A DNA stretch of 64,000 bases from JANWKA01 sp035533815 (lineage in GTDB: Bacteria > Bacteroidota > Bacteroidia > Chitinophagales > Chitinophagaceae), in assembly GCA_035533815.1 (NCBI GenBank), contig DATLTB010000045.1:31044-95043 (forward strand), given 5' to 3'. Positions 1 to 8,652 of the stretch are shown here, in pieces. The notes under the pieces are model-generated. The model made no database searches. It saw only the letters and a program-made list of their open reading frames with translations, and was not told the origin of the DNA. Positions within the stretch are counted from its first letter, which is position 1. Each line of letters begins with the position of its first letter. Both the position numbers and the translations under genes were made by a program.

Positions 1-466
1 CACTCACATCAGTGCCCCGGGGACTGAACTGGCTCAGCCGGTGCACTTCGATGAACATGGGATTCAGGGGATATCCCTGCAGGGCCAGGAAGGCCGGGTT
101 GAACCGTTCCACATGCCCAACCTGGAAGCGTACATTGGCTTCTGCGAGCAACTTGAGCAGGGCAGCGGCCTCTTCCATGGTATTGGCCATGGGTTTTTCC
201 ACGAACACATGCCGGCTGCAACGTATGGCCAGCTCGCAAAGGGCAAAATGATGGATGGTCGGCGCCACAATATCGAGCGCATCACAGGCAGTGACCAGGG
301 AAGCCGGATCATCGAACCGCGATATTCCATAAAGGGAGGAGGCTTCTTGGGCTGCCAGGTCATCCGGGTCATAAAAACCAGTCAGTTCGATGCCTTTCAG
401 GGTTACCAGTTGGGACAGATGTATTTTTCCCAGGTGACCCACTCCGAAAATACCTATTTTAAGCAT
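1..466 (-). CDS. Gfo/Idh/MocA-family oxidoreductase, N-terminal part
   Basis: The gene reads leftward and runs off the window, so only the first 155 or so residues are visible. It opens with a Rossmann dinucleotide-binding fold (IGIFGVGHLGKIH, residues 4-16) and carries the EKPMA motif near residue 95, whose Lys is the usual catalytic/cofactor-contact residue of this NAD(P)-dependent dehydrogenase family, followed by a VGHVERFNP segment. The family oxidises or reduces sugars, inositols and related substrates; the substrate cannot be told from this part. The start is the ATG at 466-464, directly before the Rossmann strand. It shares the minus strand with radC upstream, 43 bases away, so the two may be co-transcribed. 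Confidence 0.85.
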   Translation of the reverse strand, partial: MLKIGIFGVGHLGKIHLSQLVTLKGIELTGFYDPDDLAAQEASSLYGISRFDDPASLVTACDALDIVAPTIHHFALCELAIRCSRHVFVEKPMANTMEEAAALLKLLAEANVRFQVGHVERFNPAFLALQGYPLNPMFIEVHRLSQFSPRGTDVS

Positions 467-509
467 GGAAACCTTCCTTTACATTGAATGGAAATCAGGA
501 TGAAAGCAG

Positions 510-1268
510 TTAAAGCAGGCCCTGGTCAGCAAAACTGAAATAGCCTTCTTCTGATACGATCACATGGTCAAGTACGGAAATATCAAATAGTTTTCCGGCT
601 TCCTTCAGCTTCCGGGTCAGGGATATATCCGCCTCACTGGGTTGCAGGTTACCGGATGGGTGATTATGGCAAAGCAGCAGGGATGATGCCGTGTTTTCCA
701 GGGCTTTCCTGTATATGATCCGGGGGTCCACCACGGTCCCGCTGATCCCTCCCTTACTGATCATTTCCAAATGCAGGACCCGGTTTCCCTGATTCAGATA
801 AAGGATGCAGAATACTTCATACTGGTGGTCCGCCAGCATGGGCTGAAGGATCCTGGCTGCATCCTGGCTGGACCTGACGATGGTCCTGGTCGTCACAGTG
901 CCGGATTGACGGCGTTTACCGATCTCTATGGCGGCCCCGATCGCGATTGCCTTTGCCAGACCGATCCCTTTGGTTTTCATGAGCTTTTCGGTGCTCATTC
1001 GTCCGATATCCTGCCAGTTTCTCCGCCCCTTTTCCAGGATTTCCTTGGCCAGGTCAAGCGCAGACCGGTTTCCCCAGCCGCTGCCGATGACTATGGCCAG
1101 CAATTCGGAATCGCTCAACGCCTCCGCCCCGAGTTTCAGGAGTTTCTCCCGGGGTCTGTCATCCATTGCCCAGGAAAGGATGCCACGCGACCTGGGGCGC
1201 TGCTTCCTGAGTTTTTTCACCGGTTTCACCTGATCTTCCAACACCTGTTCCATCCCCGAATGTTTCAA
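510..1268 (-). CDS. radC: RadC-family JAB-domain protein
   Basis: A 252-residue RadC homologue. The N-terminal half has a helix-hairpin-helix region (MKTKGIGLAKA, about residues 96-106) and the C-terminal half is a JAB1/MPN-like metalloprotease fold with the zinc motif HNHPSGN starting near residue 201 and the downstream Asp in SEAD. RadC was first tied to DNA repair; its biochemical role is still unsettled and many copies sit on mobile DNA. This one is full length and lies among core genes, divergent from prs. Translation could begin at residue 1, at Met6 or at Met35 (MDDRPREK); the first is kept because the extension is basic and has no other explanation. Identification is secure, function is not. 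Confidence 0.9.
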   Translation of the reverse strand: MKHSGMEQVLEDQVKPVKKLRKQRPRSRGILSWAMDDRPREKLLKLGAEALSDSELLAIVIGSGWGNRSALDLAKEILEKGRRNWQDIGRMSTEKLMKTKGIGLAKAIAIGAAIEIGKRRQSGTVTTRTIVRSSQDAARILQPMLADHQYEVFCILYLNQGNRVLHLEMISKGGISGTVVDPRIIYRKALENTASSLLLCHNHPSGNLQPSEADISLTRKLKEAGKLFDISVLDHVIVSEEGYFSFADQGLL

Positions 1269-1370
1269 TCAAAGATAGACATTTCAGGGGGTTATCTTGG
1301 GCCGGTCAGCGCCTTATTTTTATCATTGGATCAGTCCAAAAAGGTTAATTTTACAGCTACTTTTGCGATC

Positions 1371-2357
1371 ATGGAAACTTCAGTCAAGATCTTTTCAGGT
1401 AATTGCTCCAGGTACCTGGCAGAAAAAATTGCCAGCATTTATGGAAATGGGTTGGGCAAAAGCCTTATTCAGCATTTCAGTGACGGAGAATTCCAGCCGG
1501 TATTCCTGGAAAGCATCCGGGGAGATTATGTCTTCCTGGTGCAGAGCACCTGTGCACCTGCGGATAATCTCATGGAACTGCTGCTGATGATCGATGCGGC
1601 CAGAAGGGCATCCGCCGGGTATATCACGGCGGTCATTCCGTATTTCGGGTTTGCCCGGCAGGACCGCAAGGACAAACCCAGGGTAGCCATTGGATCCAAG
1701 CTGGTGGCCAACCTCCTGGTAGCAGCAGGAACCAACCGGGTGATCACCATGGACCTGCATGCGCCTCAGATCCAGGGCTTCTTTGATATCCCGGTGGACC
1801 ACCTGGACAGCTCAGCGGTATTTATCCCTTTCATCGAAAATCTTAATCTGGAAAACCTTACCTTTGCGTCCCCTGATGTGGGGAGCACCAACCGGGTGAG
1901 GGAAGTGGCCTCCTATTTCAATGCGGAAATGGTGATCTGTGACAAGCAGCGTAAACGGGCAAACGAAATCACATCCATGGCCGTGATCGGAGATGTCACG
2001 GACCGGGATATTGTGCTGATTGACGATATTGTGGATACAGCCGGCACCCTGACCAGGTCAGCGGCCCTGCTGAAGGAAAAAGGAGCCAGGACCGTAAGGG
2101 CTTTTTGCACCCATCCGGTACTGAGCGGCAAGGCGTATGAAAACATAGAGAATTCCGTACTCGAAGAACTGGTGGTCTGCGATACCATACCCCTACAGCG
2201 CGTTTCCGGCAAGATCCGGGTGATCAGCACCGCAGCCCTTTTTGCAGTAGCGATCCGCAACACGCATGAGAATAAATCCATCACCAGCCTGTTCATTCAC
2301 AACCAGCGCAAAAGTGCAAAGGCGGAGCAGGCAGACCTAAAAGATGTAATAGCATGA
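1371..2357 (+). CDS. prs: Ribose-phosphate pyrophosphokinase (PRPP synthetase)
   Basis: Makes phosphoribosyl pyrophosphate from ribose 5-phosphate and ATP for purine, pyrimidine, NAD, His and Trp synthesis in the cytoplasm. The 328-residue product has the signature pieces of the family: SDGE near the start, YFGFARQDRK (ATP-binding loop), DLHAPQIQGFF (divalent-cation site) and the PRPP-binding loop IVLIDDIVDTAGT. Open frame continues far upstream, but that extension is antisense to radC and lacks family features; the ATG at 1371 gives the normal N-terminus. A TACTTTTG box (1358-1365) matches the Bacteroidetes -7 consensus but no good -33 partner lies at the right distance. The stop overlaps the rplY start (ATGA), so the two are translated together. 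Confidence 0.95.
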   Translation: METSVKIFSGNCSRYLAEKIASIYGNGLGKSLIQHFSDGEFQPVFLESIRGDYVFLVQSTCAPADNLMELLLMIDAARRASAGYITAVIPYFGFARQDRKDKPRVAIGSKLVANLLVAAGTNRVITMDLHAPQIQGFFDIPVDHLDSSAVFIPFIENLNLENLTFASPDVGSTNRVREVASYFNAEMVICDKQRKRANEITSMAVIGDVTDRDIVLIDDIVDTAGTLTRSAALLKEKGARTVRAFCTHPVLSGKAYENIENSVLEELVVCDTIPLQRVSGKIRVISTAALFAVAIRNTHENKSITSLFIHNQRKSAKAEQADLKDVIA

Positions 2358-3043
2358 AGACAATTACGATCCAAGGACAACGCAGGAAAGAAACAGGTAA
2401 AAAGGCTACGCGCAGGTTAAGGTCCGGCGGGGAAGTCCCCTGTATCATTTATGGAGGCTCAGGCATCATCCATTTTCAGGTACCCCGGGTATCCCTGAAA
2501 AACCTGGTTTATACTCCCGATTTCCAGCTGGCAGACATCCATATTGATGGCATTCCCTATCGCTGCGTATTAAAGGACCTGCAGTTTGACCCGGTGACTG
2601 ATGTGCTCAGCCATGTGGATTTCCTGGAGCTGGTGGAGGATAAAAAAATTACGGTCAACATGCCAGTCAAATATACCGGGCAGCCGGTAGGCGTAAAGGA
2701 CGGGGGTAAACTGGATATCAAATTGAAATCCCTGAAAGTGAGAACCTATCCCAGGGACCTGAAGGAACATATTGAAGTAAGTACTGAACACCTGGAAATG
2801 AACCGGAGTGTGCGGGTGGAAGACCTGAAGCTGAAAGGCTTCGAAATCCTCAACTCACCCCGTATTCCCCTGGCTACGGTGGCCATGATCCGGGTACTGA
2901 AAGAAGAAACGCCGACCGTACCTTCTGCAGCATCAGCAACAGCAACTGCTGCCACAACTGCCGCTCCTGCTCCAGCCGCTGGGCCTGCCCAGCCGGTACC
3001 CCCTGCCAAAGGTTCGCCTTCCCGGGGAGAAAAGAAGAAATAA
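2354..3043 (+). CDS. rplY: 50S ribosomal protein L25/Ctc
   Basis: A 229-residue L25 of the long general-stress (Ctc/TL5) type, which binds 5S rRNA in the large ribosomal subunit. The N-terminal five-stranded 5S-binding domain (about residues 1-95, with the RRKETGKKATRRLR start and PCIIYGG) is followed by the TL5 beta domain (about 96-185). The last 40 residues are almost only Ala, Pro, Thr and Ser ending in a basic RGEKKK tail, a low-complexity extension common in Bacteroidota. Coupled to prs by a 4-base overlap. A terminator follows 19 bases after the stop, which ends this two-gene unit. Confidence 0.95.
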   Translation: MKTITIQGQRRKETGKKATRRLRSGGEVPCIIYGGSGIIHFQVPRVSLKNLVYTPDFQLADIHIDGIPYRCVLKDLQFDPVTDVLSHVDFLELVEDKKITVNMPVKYTGQPVGVKDGGKLDIKLKSLKVRTYPRDLKEHIEVSTEHLEMNRSVRVEDLKLKGFEILNSPRIPLATVAMIRVLKEETPTVPSAASATATAATTAAPAPAAGPAQPVPPAKGSPSRGEKKK

Positions 3044-3062
3044 CCGGGAAATCCCCCTTTAA

Positions 3063-3097
3063 GATGCCTTTTTGTGGAAAACAAAGGGCATTTTTTA
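3063..3097 (+). terminator. Rho-independent terminator after rplY
   Basis: An imperfect stem (gatgccttt / aaagggcat, one bulged base) with a short loop is followed by six T residues. It stands 19 bases after the rplY stop and closes the prs-rplY unit. Confidence 0.6.
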
Positions 3098-3100
3098 TTT

Positions 3101-3476
3101 GGCAGATTCAAATAATTCATGGAAACCATTATCTTTGGTCACGGATACTTGGATCCTGAAACTGAATTTGGATCAGTGCAGGCAATTTTTTTATCCGGCT
3201 GACTGACCAAATCCTCTGAAATAAACCCGGTTACCGGGTACCGTAAAGCACCCTTCAACTATTTGCATTGGCATTGAATTTGTCTTGAAAAATTCATGGT
3301 ATTCCTGAAACAGATGCTTAGAATATTAATGTATGTTTAAAGTCATTATATTTAAAGATTTTAAATAATTTCTATATAAAAGAATATTAATTATTATTTT
3401 TATACCAGATTTAAATAAGATTCCATTGTTTTTTAACTCACTGAATACCCATAAAACAATATTAAAATAAAATTTT
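3101..3476. other. AT-rich intergenic region before the T9SS protein
   Basis: The 376 bases hold no convincing ORF. The last 170 bases are markedly A/T-rich compared with the flanking genes, as expected for a promoter region of a separately transcribed gene. No clean TAnnTTTG plus TTG pair was found, and no RNA gene is recognised. Confidence 0.5.
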
Positions 3477-4472
3477 ATGAAAAAAATCTACCCCCTGGTT
3501 AAATATTTCATGCTGATCCCCCTGCTATTGCTGTTTTATGTCAATAGCCATGCGCAGTTGACTGAAATCTTGTATTCCGACACCATCAACTATAACCAGC
3601 TATCCGTTGTTCCGGCGACCCCTATGGACAGCCCGGCCGTTGATTTCGTGTTAACCCTGCAAAATATCCCGGGATCAGGAACCATAGATTTGAGCAAAGC
3701 CACTGCGGCTGTTCAAAGTCCGGATACTACCGGGGTGATATTCCACGTGAATGCTCTTCCGCTATTTTATTCCGATCCGAACAACCAGACAATAGTATTT
3801 CCTAATGTTTCGGTGAATACCAATACTCCAGGACAACCCAGGACCCAGAGCATCACCTTCAAGATCACCATCCGGTCCAAACCACCGCCATTCCCGACCA
3901 GGGTATTGCTGATCTATTCGGAGACTTTCAGCACCAATGTTTTATTACCTATCGTGATGCAGTCTTTCACGGCCAGCCCGGTGGGCAGCAGCGTACTGCT
4001 AAAGTGGACCACCTCTTCCGAACTGAACAACAAACAGTTTATGGTGCAGCGGAGTGATAATTCCAAGACATTTACTTCCGTGGGTACGGTTGCCGGTTCA
4101 GGTAACAGCAACATTCCGAGGGATTATCAGTTCACCGACAATAACCTGGTGGATGGCAGCTATTTCTACCGGCTCATGCAGCAGGACTTTGATGGCAAGT
4201 ACACTTTTTCCAATGTGATCGAAGTGAACGTGAATGGCCACTATGCGGGCAGTGTGAAGGTCTTCCCCAACCCATTCAGCAATACCATCAACCTGACCGG
4301 AGTCCCAGCAGCTGACATGAAGGCGCAGAACATCCGGGTGACCGATATTTCCGGGAGATCCCTTCCGTTCAAGGTCCTGAACAACACGACCATTGTGGTG
4401 CAAAGCGGCCTGCCTACAGGAATTTATTTTGTCTCCGTTAAAGGTCAGACCTACAAGCTCATCAAGCAATAA
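3477..4472 (+). CDS. Secreted protein with T9SS type A sorting domain
   Basis: A 331-residue exported protein. The N-terminus is a signal peptide (KK, then a hydrophobic run, cut after SHAQ near residue 27). The last 75 residues form a Por secretion-system tail beginning VKVFPNPF and ending in GIYFVSVKGQTYKLIKQ, the signal that sends proteins through the type IX system to the cell surface or medium. The middle has no recognised enzyme motif; residues about 165-245 read like a fibronectin-like beta domain (LKWTTSSELNN...FTDNNLVDGSYFYRL) that often precedes such tails. It stands alone between two terminators, splitting the usual prs-rplY-pth neighbourhood. Passenger function is unknown. Confidence 0.85.
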   Translation: MKKIYPLVKYFMLIPLLLLFYVNSHAQLTEILYSDTINYNQLSVVPATPMDSPAVDFVLTLQNIPGSGTIDLSKATAAVQSPDTTGVIFHVNALPLFYSDPNNQTIVFPNVSVNTNTPGQPRTQSITFKITIRSKPPPFPTRVLLIYSETFSTNVLLPIVMQSFTASPVGSSVLLKWTTSSELNNKQFMVQRSDNSKTFTSVGTVAGSGNSNIPRDYQFTDNNLVDGSYFYRLMQQDFDGKYTFSNVIEVNVNGHYAGSVKVFPNPFSNTINLTGVPAADMKAQNIRVTDISGRSLPFKVLNNTTIVVQSGLPTGIYFVSVKGQTYKLIKQ

Positions 4473-4487
4473 CCAGATCAGGTCATT

Positions 4488-4523
4488 AAAAAAAGTGGAA
4501 TTTCCCAATTCCACTTTTTTTTT
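4488..4523 (+). terminator. Strong rho-independent terminator
   Basis: A perfect 8-bp stem (gtggaatt / aattccac) with a four-base loop, flanked by an A-run on the left and nine T residues on the right. It ends the T9SS gene; the A/T flanks extend the stem to about 15 bp and would let it also stop transcription coming from the right. Confidence 0.85.
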
Positions 4524-4576
4524 GCCCGAACTTTATCTGACAAATCCGGGTCAGCCTGTAAAATGGAAGAATAGCC

Positions 4577-5962
4577 ATGGCAGCGTATAAACCTGCACTC
4601 AACCGCTCGATCAGTTTGCTGCAAGCCACGGCTATCAATATGATCGATATGGTGGGTATCGGCCCTTTTGTGGCCCTTCCCCTGGTCATGCAGCTGATGG
4701 GCAGGGGAACATTTATCTACGCCTGGATCCTGGGGGCTGTTATTGCCCTGATAGATGGCATGGTCTGGGCTGAACTGGGGGCTGCTTTTCCTGCTGCGGG
4801 GGGAAGCTACCAGTTCCTGAAGGCAGCCTATGGGGGGAAAGGTAAATGGGGCAGGCTCATGCCTTTTTTATTTGTCTGGCAGACCCTGCTGCAAGCTCCG
4901 CTGGTCGTGGCTTCCGGGGCGATCGGATTTGCCCAGTACAGCACGTTTCTATTCCCCCTGGGCTGGCTGGGAAAAAAAATCCTTTCAGGGGGTGTGGTCA
5001 TTTTAGTGACTTTCCTGCTGTACAGAAAGACGGGTATATTGGGCAAGCTATCTGTTTTTCTCTGGGCAGGGGTGGTCATCACCATCCTCTGGATCATATC
5101 AGGCGGAGTGTTTCATGGACATGCTCCCGTGCAACACTGGGTTCCCACCAATCAACAAACCGTGCTTACCGCTATTTTCTGGGCAGCCCTGGGGCATGCC
5201 ACGGTAAAAAGCATATACTGTTACCTGGGGTATTATAATGTCTGTCACCTGGGCGGCGAGATCAGGGCCCCGGGTCACAATATACCCAGGAGCATATTCA
5301 TTTCCATCACCGGGGTTGCCCTGCTATACACTGGGATGAACCTGAGCATCGCCCGGATAGTTCCCTGGAATACCGCCACCCATTCTGAATTTATCGTGAG
5401 TACTTTTATTGAACAGGTGTACGGAAAAAATGCGGCAGAGATAGCCACCGGGCTGGTCCTTTGGATTGCGCTGGCTTCCCTGTTTGCCATCATGCTGGGA
5501 TATTCCAGGATACCTTATGCAGCAGCAGTGGATGGAAATTTTTTTCCGGCGTTCGCCCGGCTGCATCCCCGCAAAGATTTTCCCTATGTATCGCTTCTTG
5601 CGCTGGGGGGCACTGCCCTGGTCTTCAGCCTGCTGTTCAACCTGACTGAGGTGATCAGCGCCATCCTGGCCATGCGCATCCTGGTCCAGTTCATCGGACA
5701 GGCTGTTGGACTGGTGAGACTGAGGAAAAAGCATGCAAAAGCTTTTTTCCCCTTCAGGATGTGGCTTTATCCCTTGCCGGTGATTGGCTCGGTAGCTGCC
5801 TGGCTGTATATTTATATTTTTACAGGATGGAAGTTTGCCTTGTCGGGCCTGCTGATGATCGTCCTGGGCGTATTGGTATTCCTGGGGCTGTATAAAAAAA
5901 ACAGCTGCAGCCTGTTTCAGCTTCCCGATGGGAAGGATGAAAAAGAGGTGATTAATTCCTGA
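4577..5962 (+). CDS. APC-superfamily amino acid permease
   Basis: A 461-residue integral membrane protein with about 12 hydrophobic segments. The first helix carries the unwound substrate-binding stretch DMVGIGPF, equivalent to the GxGxF/I motif of the amino acid-polyamine-organocation family, and the GSYQF stretch follows the second helix as is typical. It should exchange or symport amino acids or amines across the inner membrane; the substrate is not predictable from sequence. Its stop overlaps the first possible pth start by one base, so it is likely in one transcript with pth and the FAA hydrolase, although no metabolic link is evident. Confidence 0.85.
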   Translation: MAAYKPALNRSISLLQATAINMIDMVGIGPFVALPLVMQLMGRGTFIYAWILGAVIALIDGMVWAELGAAFPAAGGSYQFLKAAYGGKGKWGRLMPFLFVWQTLLQAPLVVASGAIGFAQYSTFLFPLGWLGKKILSGGVVILVTFLLYRKTGILGKLSVFLWAGVVITILWIISGGVFHGHAPVQHWVPTNQQTVLTAIFWAALGHATVKSIYCYLGYYNVCHLGGEIRAPGHNIPRSIFISITGVALLYTGMNLSIARIVPWNTATHSEFIVSTFIEQVYGKNAAEIATGLVLWIALASLFAIMLGYSRIPYAAAVDGNFFPAFARLHPRKDFPYVSLLALGGTALVFSLLFNLTEVISAILAMRILVQFIGQAVGLVRLRKKHAKAFFPFRMWLYPLPVIGSVAAWLYIYIFTGWKFALSGLLMIVLGVLVFLGLYKKNSCSLFQLPDGKDEKEVINS

Positions 5963-6549
5963 TGATGGCCATACAAACAAAATTTCTGATCGTGGGGCTG
6001 GGAAATCCGGGGGAGGAATATGCCCATACCCGCCATAATATCGGCTTCGATGTGGTGGATGCTTTTGCCCAGGACCATGGAATTATTTTTCATCCGGGAA
6101 GATTAGCAGATACCGCTGTGCACCGGGGAGCCGGAAGGGAATATTTACTGATCAAACCCACCACTTATGTTAACCTGAGCGGCAGGGCAGTCAGGTACTG
6201 GCTGGACAAGGAAAAGATCCCACTGGAAAATCTGCTGGTGGTCCTGGATGATCTGGCGTTGCCTCTGAACGCCCTTCGGCTGAAGCCTGGGGGTAGCGAT
6301 GGCGGACATAACGGGCTTAAAAGCATACAGGAATCCCTGGGTACCGGATCCTATAGCCGGCTTCGATTTGGGATTGGCAGGGATTATCCCCGGGGAAGAC
6401 AGGTTGACCATGTGCTGGGGAAATGGAAGCCGCAGGAATTGCCGGTGGTCGCCCGGAAAACCCAGCAGGCGGTGCTGTCCATCCAGGAGTTTGTATTGGT
6501 CAGTGTTCAGCAGGCCATGAACGGACTGAATCATCTGGTGTTTGACTAG
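5962..6549 (+). CDS. pth: Peptidyl-tRNA hydrolase
   Basis: Recycles peptidyl-tRNA that drops off stalled ribosomes by cutting the ester bond between peptide and tRNA. The 195-residue product shows the family landmarks: GLGNPGEEYAHTRHNIG with the catalytic His in RHN, TYVNLSG, the conserved LDDLALP Asp, and GGSDGGHNGLKSI with the second conserved Asn. Two Met codons stand in a row (5962 and 5965); the first overlaps the permease stop by one base. Normal size for bacterial Pth. In many Bacteroidota pth directly follows rplY; here a secreted protein and a permease separate them. Confidence 0.95.
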   Translation: MMAIQTKFLIVGLGNPGEEYAHTRHNIGFDVVDAFAQDHGIIFHPGRLADTAVHRGAGREYLLIKPTTYVNLSGRAVRYWLDKEKIPLENLLVVLDDLALPLNALRLKPGGSDGGHNGLKSIQESLGTGSYSRLRFGIGRDYPRGRQVDHVLGKWKPQELPVVARKTQQAVLSIQEFVLVSVQQAMNGLNHLVFD

Positions 6550-6612
6550 CCCTTGCACTTACCGCACCGATGATGTAATTTGGGCAGCGGAAATCAATTT
6601 TTCCAGCAAAAT

Positions 6613-7224
6613 ATGAAGATACTTTGTGTGGGCAGGAACTATGCGGACCATGCCCGGGAGATGGAACGGGAGATTCCGGAAGAGCCCATCATTTTCATGA
6701 AGCCGAAATCAGCCCTCCTTTTGGATGAGCAACCCTTTTATTACCCTGATTTTACCGAAGACCTGCATTATGAATGTGAACTCGTGCTGAAGTTCTGCAA
6801 AAACGGAAAAAATATTCCCGAAGAAACTGCCCATAAATATTATAACCAGATCACCACGGGACTGGATTTCACGGCCAGGGACCTGCAAAGCCAGCTGAAG
6901 GCCGGGGGCCTTCCCTGGGAACTGGCCAAGGCCTTTGACCATTCTGCTGTAATCGGCAGCTTCCTGGACATATCCAGTATACCGGATAAAAAGGACATTA
7001 ATTTCTGCCTGTATAAAAACCGCCAGCCTGTGCAACAGGGCAATAGCCGCGACATGCTTTTTTCCTTTGACAGGTTGATCTGCTTTATCAGCCGGTTTTT
7101 CTCTCTCAATATCGGGGACCTGCTGTTCACGGGTACACCCGCCGGGGTGGGACCGGTGCATACCGGGGACAAGCTGGAAGCTTTCATCGAAAATGACAGC
7201 CTGCTGGAGCTGGAGATCCGATAG
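6613..7224 (+). CDS. Fumarylacetoacetate-hydrolase-family protein
   Basis: A compact 203-residue member of the FAH family, which hydrolyses or decarboxylates acylpyruvate-type compounds with a divalent metal. It begins KILCVGRNYADHA, has FMKPKSALL, the metal-binding EDLHYECEL stretch (two acidic ligands), a TTGLDFTARDLQ motif with the third acidic ligand, and the LLFTGTPAGVGPV signature near the end. Short homologues of this kind are commonly annotated as acylpyruvase/FAHD1-like or 2-hydroxyhepta-2,4-diene-dioate isomerase; the substrate cannot be chosen here. The open frame starts at a TTG (6580), but ATG 6613 gives the family's usual N-terminus. It follows pth by 63 bases on the same strand. 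Confidence 0.85.
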   Translation: MKILCVGRNYADHAREMEREIPEEPIIFMKPKSALLLDEQPFYYPDFTEDLHYECELVLKFCKNGKNIPEETAHKYYNQITTGLDFTARDLQSQLKAGGLPWELAKAFDHSAVIGSFLDISSIPDKKDINFCLYKNRQPVQQGNSRDMLFSFDRLICFISRFFSLNIGDLLFTGTPAGVGPVHTGDKLEAFIENDSLLELEIR

Positions 7225-7304
7225 ACTGTTTGCACTCCGACATTTTGATTAAATACATGTCAGTCAGTATTTTGTATATTTGTAATAATAATGATGTATA
7301 AATT

Positions 7305-7637
7305 ATGATAGCCGAACTAAACACCCAAAATGCTGAAAGTATCGCCAATCTCAAATAGAAAAATGGGACTGGTGAACAGCTGATTAGTTTTAGCGGTTCC
7401 ACATTGGATTGGTATAAGCTAACGGAAACAAGCCGCCATGTTTTAAGCCTGGTAGTAACCGGGAGCATACAGCTGCAGTTGAAAGAACTGGATAAATTAA
7501 ACCCTGACCTGGGTGGAATACACAAATTAGAGCAGGTCGCTCTTGTAGCGGCTAAATTGAGCAGGGATTCAAAAAACTTCAGGTTGAAAGAACGTATGCT
7601 GAAGATCATTATCAAATACAGCTACTTTCTTTTCTGA
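7305..7637 (+). pseudogene. Remnant of antitoxin partner of a zeta-type toxin
   Basis: Reading from ATG 7305 gives 110 codons interrupted by TAG at codon 18 (7356-7358); after it the frame stays open to 7637. The visible part (LDWYKLTETSRHVLSLVV..., KLEQVALVAAKLS) is not a domain I can name, but its stop overlaps the start of a zeta-toxin remnant by one base, the usual arrangement of an antitoxin followed by its toxin. A TATATTTG box (7275-7282) stands 23 bases upstream and matches the Bacteroidetes -7 element. Antitoxin assignment is by position and therefore inferred; the premature stop is read directly. Confidence 0.55.
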
Positions 7638-7901
7638 TGGCTGACAAGCTTTAAAAACTCAAAGAACTTTATTTTTTAGAACCAAAGAAAGTTGACGAGA
7701 TAGCCGAAAGGATTATCCGGAATAATACTTTTGGGCGTCACCTCCGTAAATAATCCGCAGGTAATTATCCTTGGCGGCCAGCCCGGTTCCGGGATGGGTG
7801 AGTTGATCACTCAGGCAGAAGTCGTTTTGGGAATAAATACCGTGGTTTTTAGTGCTGATGATTTTCGGGATCGGTCCCAACATAGTTATATAACTAATTG
7901 A
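7637..7901 (+). pseudogene. Decayed zeta-toxin (UDP-GlcNAc kinase family) N-terminus
   Basis: The reading starts MADKL, hits TAA at codon 6 (7652), resumes as LKELYFLEPKKVDEIAERIIRNNTFGR, then meets another stop and a shift before NPQVIILGGQPGSGMGELITQAE and VVFSADDFRD, ending at 7901. This is the N-terminal third of the zeta family, whose kinase phosphorylates UDP-N-acetylglucosamine and blocks wall synthesis. The P-loop should read GxxGxGKS/T but here reads GQPGSGMG, so the phosphate-binding Lys is lost as well. Nothing of the C-terminal two thirds remains. A dead gene; the family call rests on the P-loop context and the ELYFLEP...ERII lead-in. Confidence 0.7.
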
Positions 7902-8044
7902 TAATTATATATTTATGTTTTTATGAAGTACAATAGAGGTTTAGAAATTGTAAAACCCTAGTTATTTCCTGGTTTTAGGATAAGGTTGAAAGGCGTTGTG
8001 ATATAGTAATAAAATTATTACCTTTACCTGAGCATTTACAAGGG

Positions 8045-8242
8045 GTGAAGTCAAGCGAACTTTTAAGGATTTTAAGAAAGGAAGGTTGGTTTGAGGTCCG
8101 ACAAAGTGGGAGCCATATCATTATGAAACATCCGATAAAAAAGAATATGATCACCGTTCCTTTTCACTCATCCAAAGAAATGAAGCAGGGAACGTTAAGG
8201 AATATTTTGAAAATGGCAGAAATAGAAACCGGTAAAAGATAA
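8045..8242 (+). CDS. hicA: HicA-family mRNA interferase toxin
   Basis: A 65-residue HicA (YcfA-like) protein with a double-stranded RNA-binding fold that cuts mRNA when not bound by HicB. It has the canonical KSSELLRILRKEGW start, the catalytic His in RQSGSHIIMKHP and the VPFHSSKEMKQGTLRNILK ending. The start is GTG at 8045; no in-frame ATG lies close upstream, and this start aligns with the family. Five bases separate its stop from hicB. It appears intact, unlike the zeta remnant next to it. Confidence 0.9.
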   Translation: MKSSELLRILRKEGWFEVRQSGSHIIMKHPIKKNMITVPFHSSKEMKQGTLRNILKMAEIETGKR

Positions 8243-8247
8243 ACAGT

Positions 8248-8652
8248 ATGAAAAATACAGAGAAGAAGCCACATATCAAACTGAAGATTATTAAGGAAGA
8301 TCAGGGGTATACGGCTGTAGGTCAATGGAAAAATCGTTCCCTAGTTACTTGTGGGGATAATTGGAAACACCTTCAGGTTATGATTATAGATATGCTGAAC
8401 CTGATGTTTGAAGATATGGGATATATCTATACCATTGATGAAATATGGTTTGAGTATGATCTTGAAAGTTTCTTTGATTTTTACAAGGTTATTAACGCCA
8501 AGGCTCTTGCTGAACGGATAGGAATGAATCAAAGCCTCTTGGCGCAATATATCAAGGGGATAAAAAAACCTTCATCCTCTCAAACTCAAAGAATATTAAG
8601 AGGAGTACATCAAATAGGCAAGGAGCTGTCTGAAATCCAGTTTTTGCTATAA
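8248..8652 (+). CDS. hicB: HicB-family antitoxin with C-terminal HTH
   Basis: A 134-residue partner of HicA. The N-terminal 75 residues form the partly degenerate RNase-H-like HicB fold (KLKIIKEDQGYTAVGQW...), and residues about 88-130 form an XRE-like helix-turn-helix (NAKALAERIGMNQSLLAQYIKGIKKPSSSQTQRIL) that would bind the operon's own promoter. It follows hicA by 5 bases, so both are made from one transcript in toxin-first order, as is common for hicAB. Repression by the HicAB complex is known for the family and only inferred here. Confidence 0.85.
   Translation: MKNTEKKPHIKLKIIKEDQGYTAVGQWKNRSLVTCGDNWKHLQVMIIDMLNLMFEDMGYIYTIDEIWFEYDLESFFDFYKVINAKALAERIGMNQSLLAQYIKGIKKPSSSQTQRILRGVHQIGKELSEIQFLL

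Noticed and set aside
771..1370. 200-codon upstream extension of the prs frame
   Set aside because: It is antisense to radC, carries no family features, and ATG 1371 gives the normal PRPP synthetase N-terminus.
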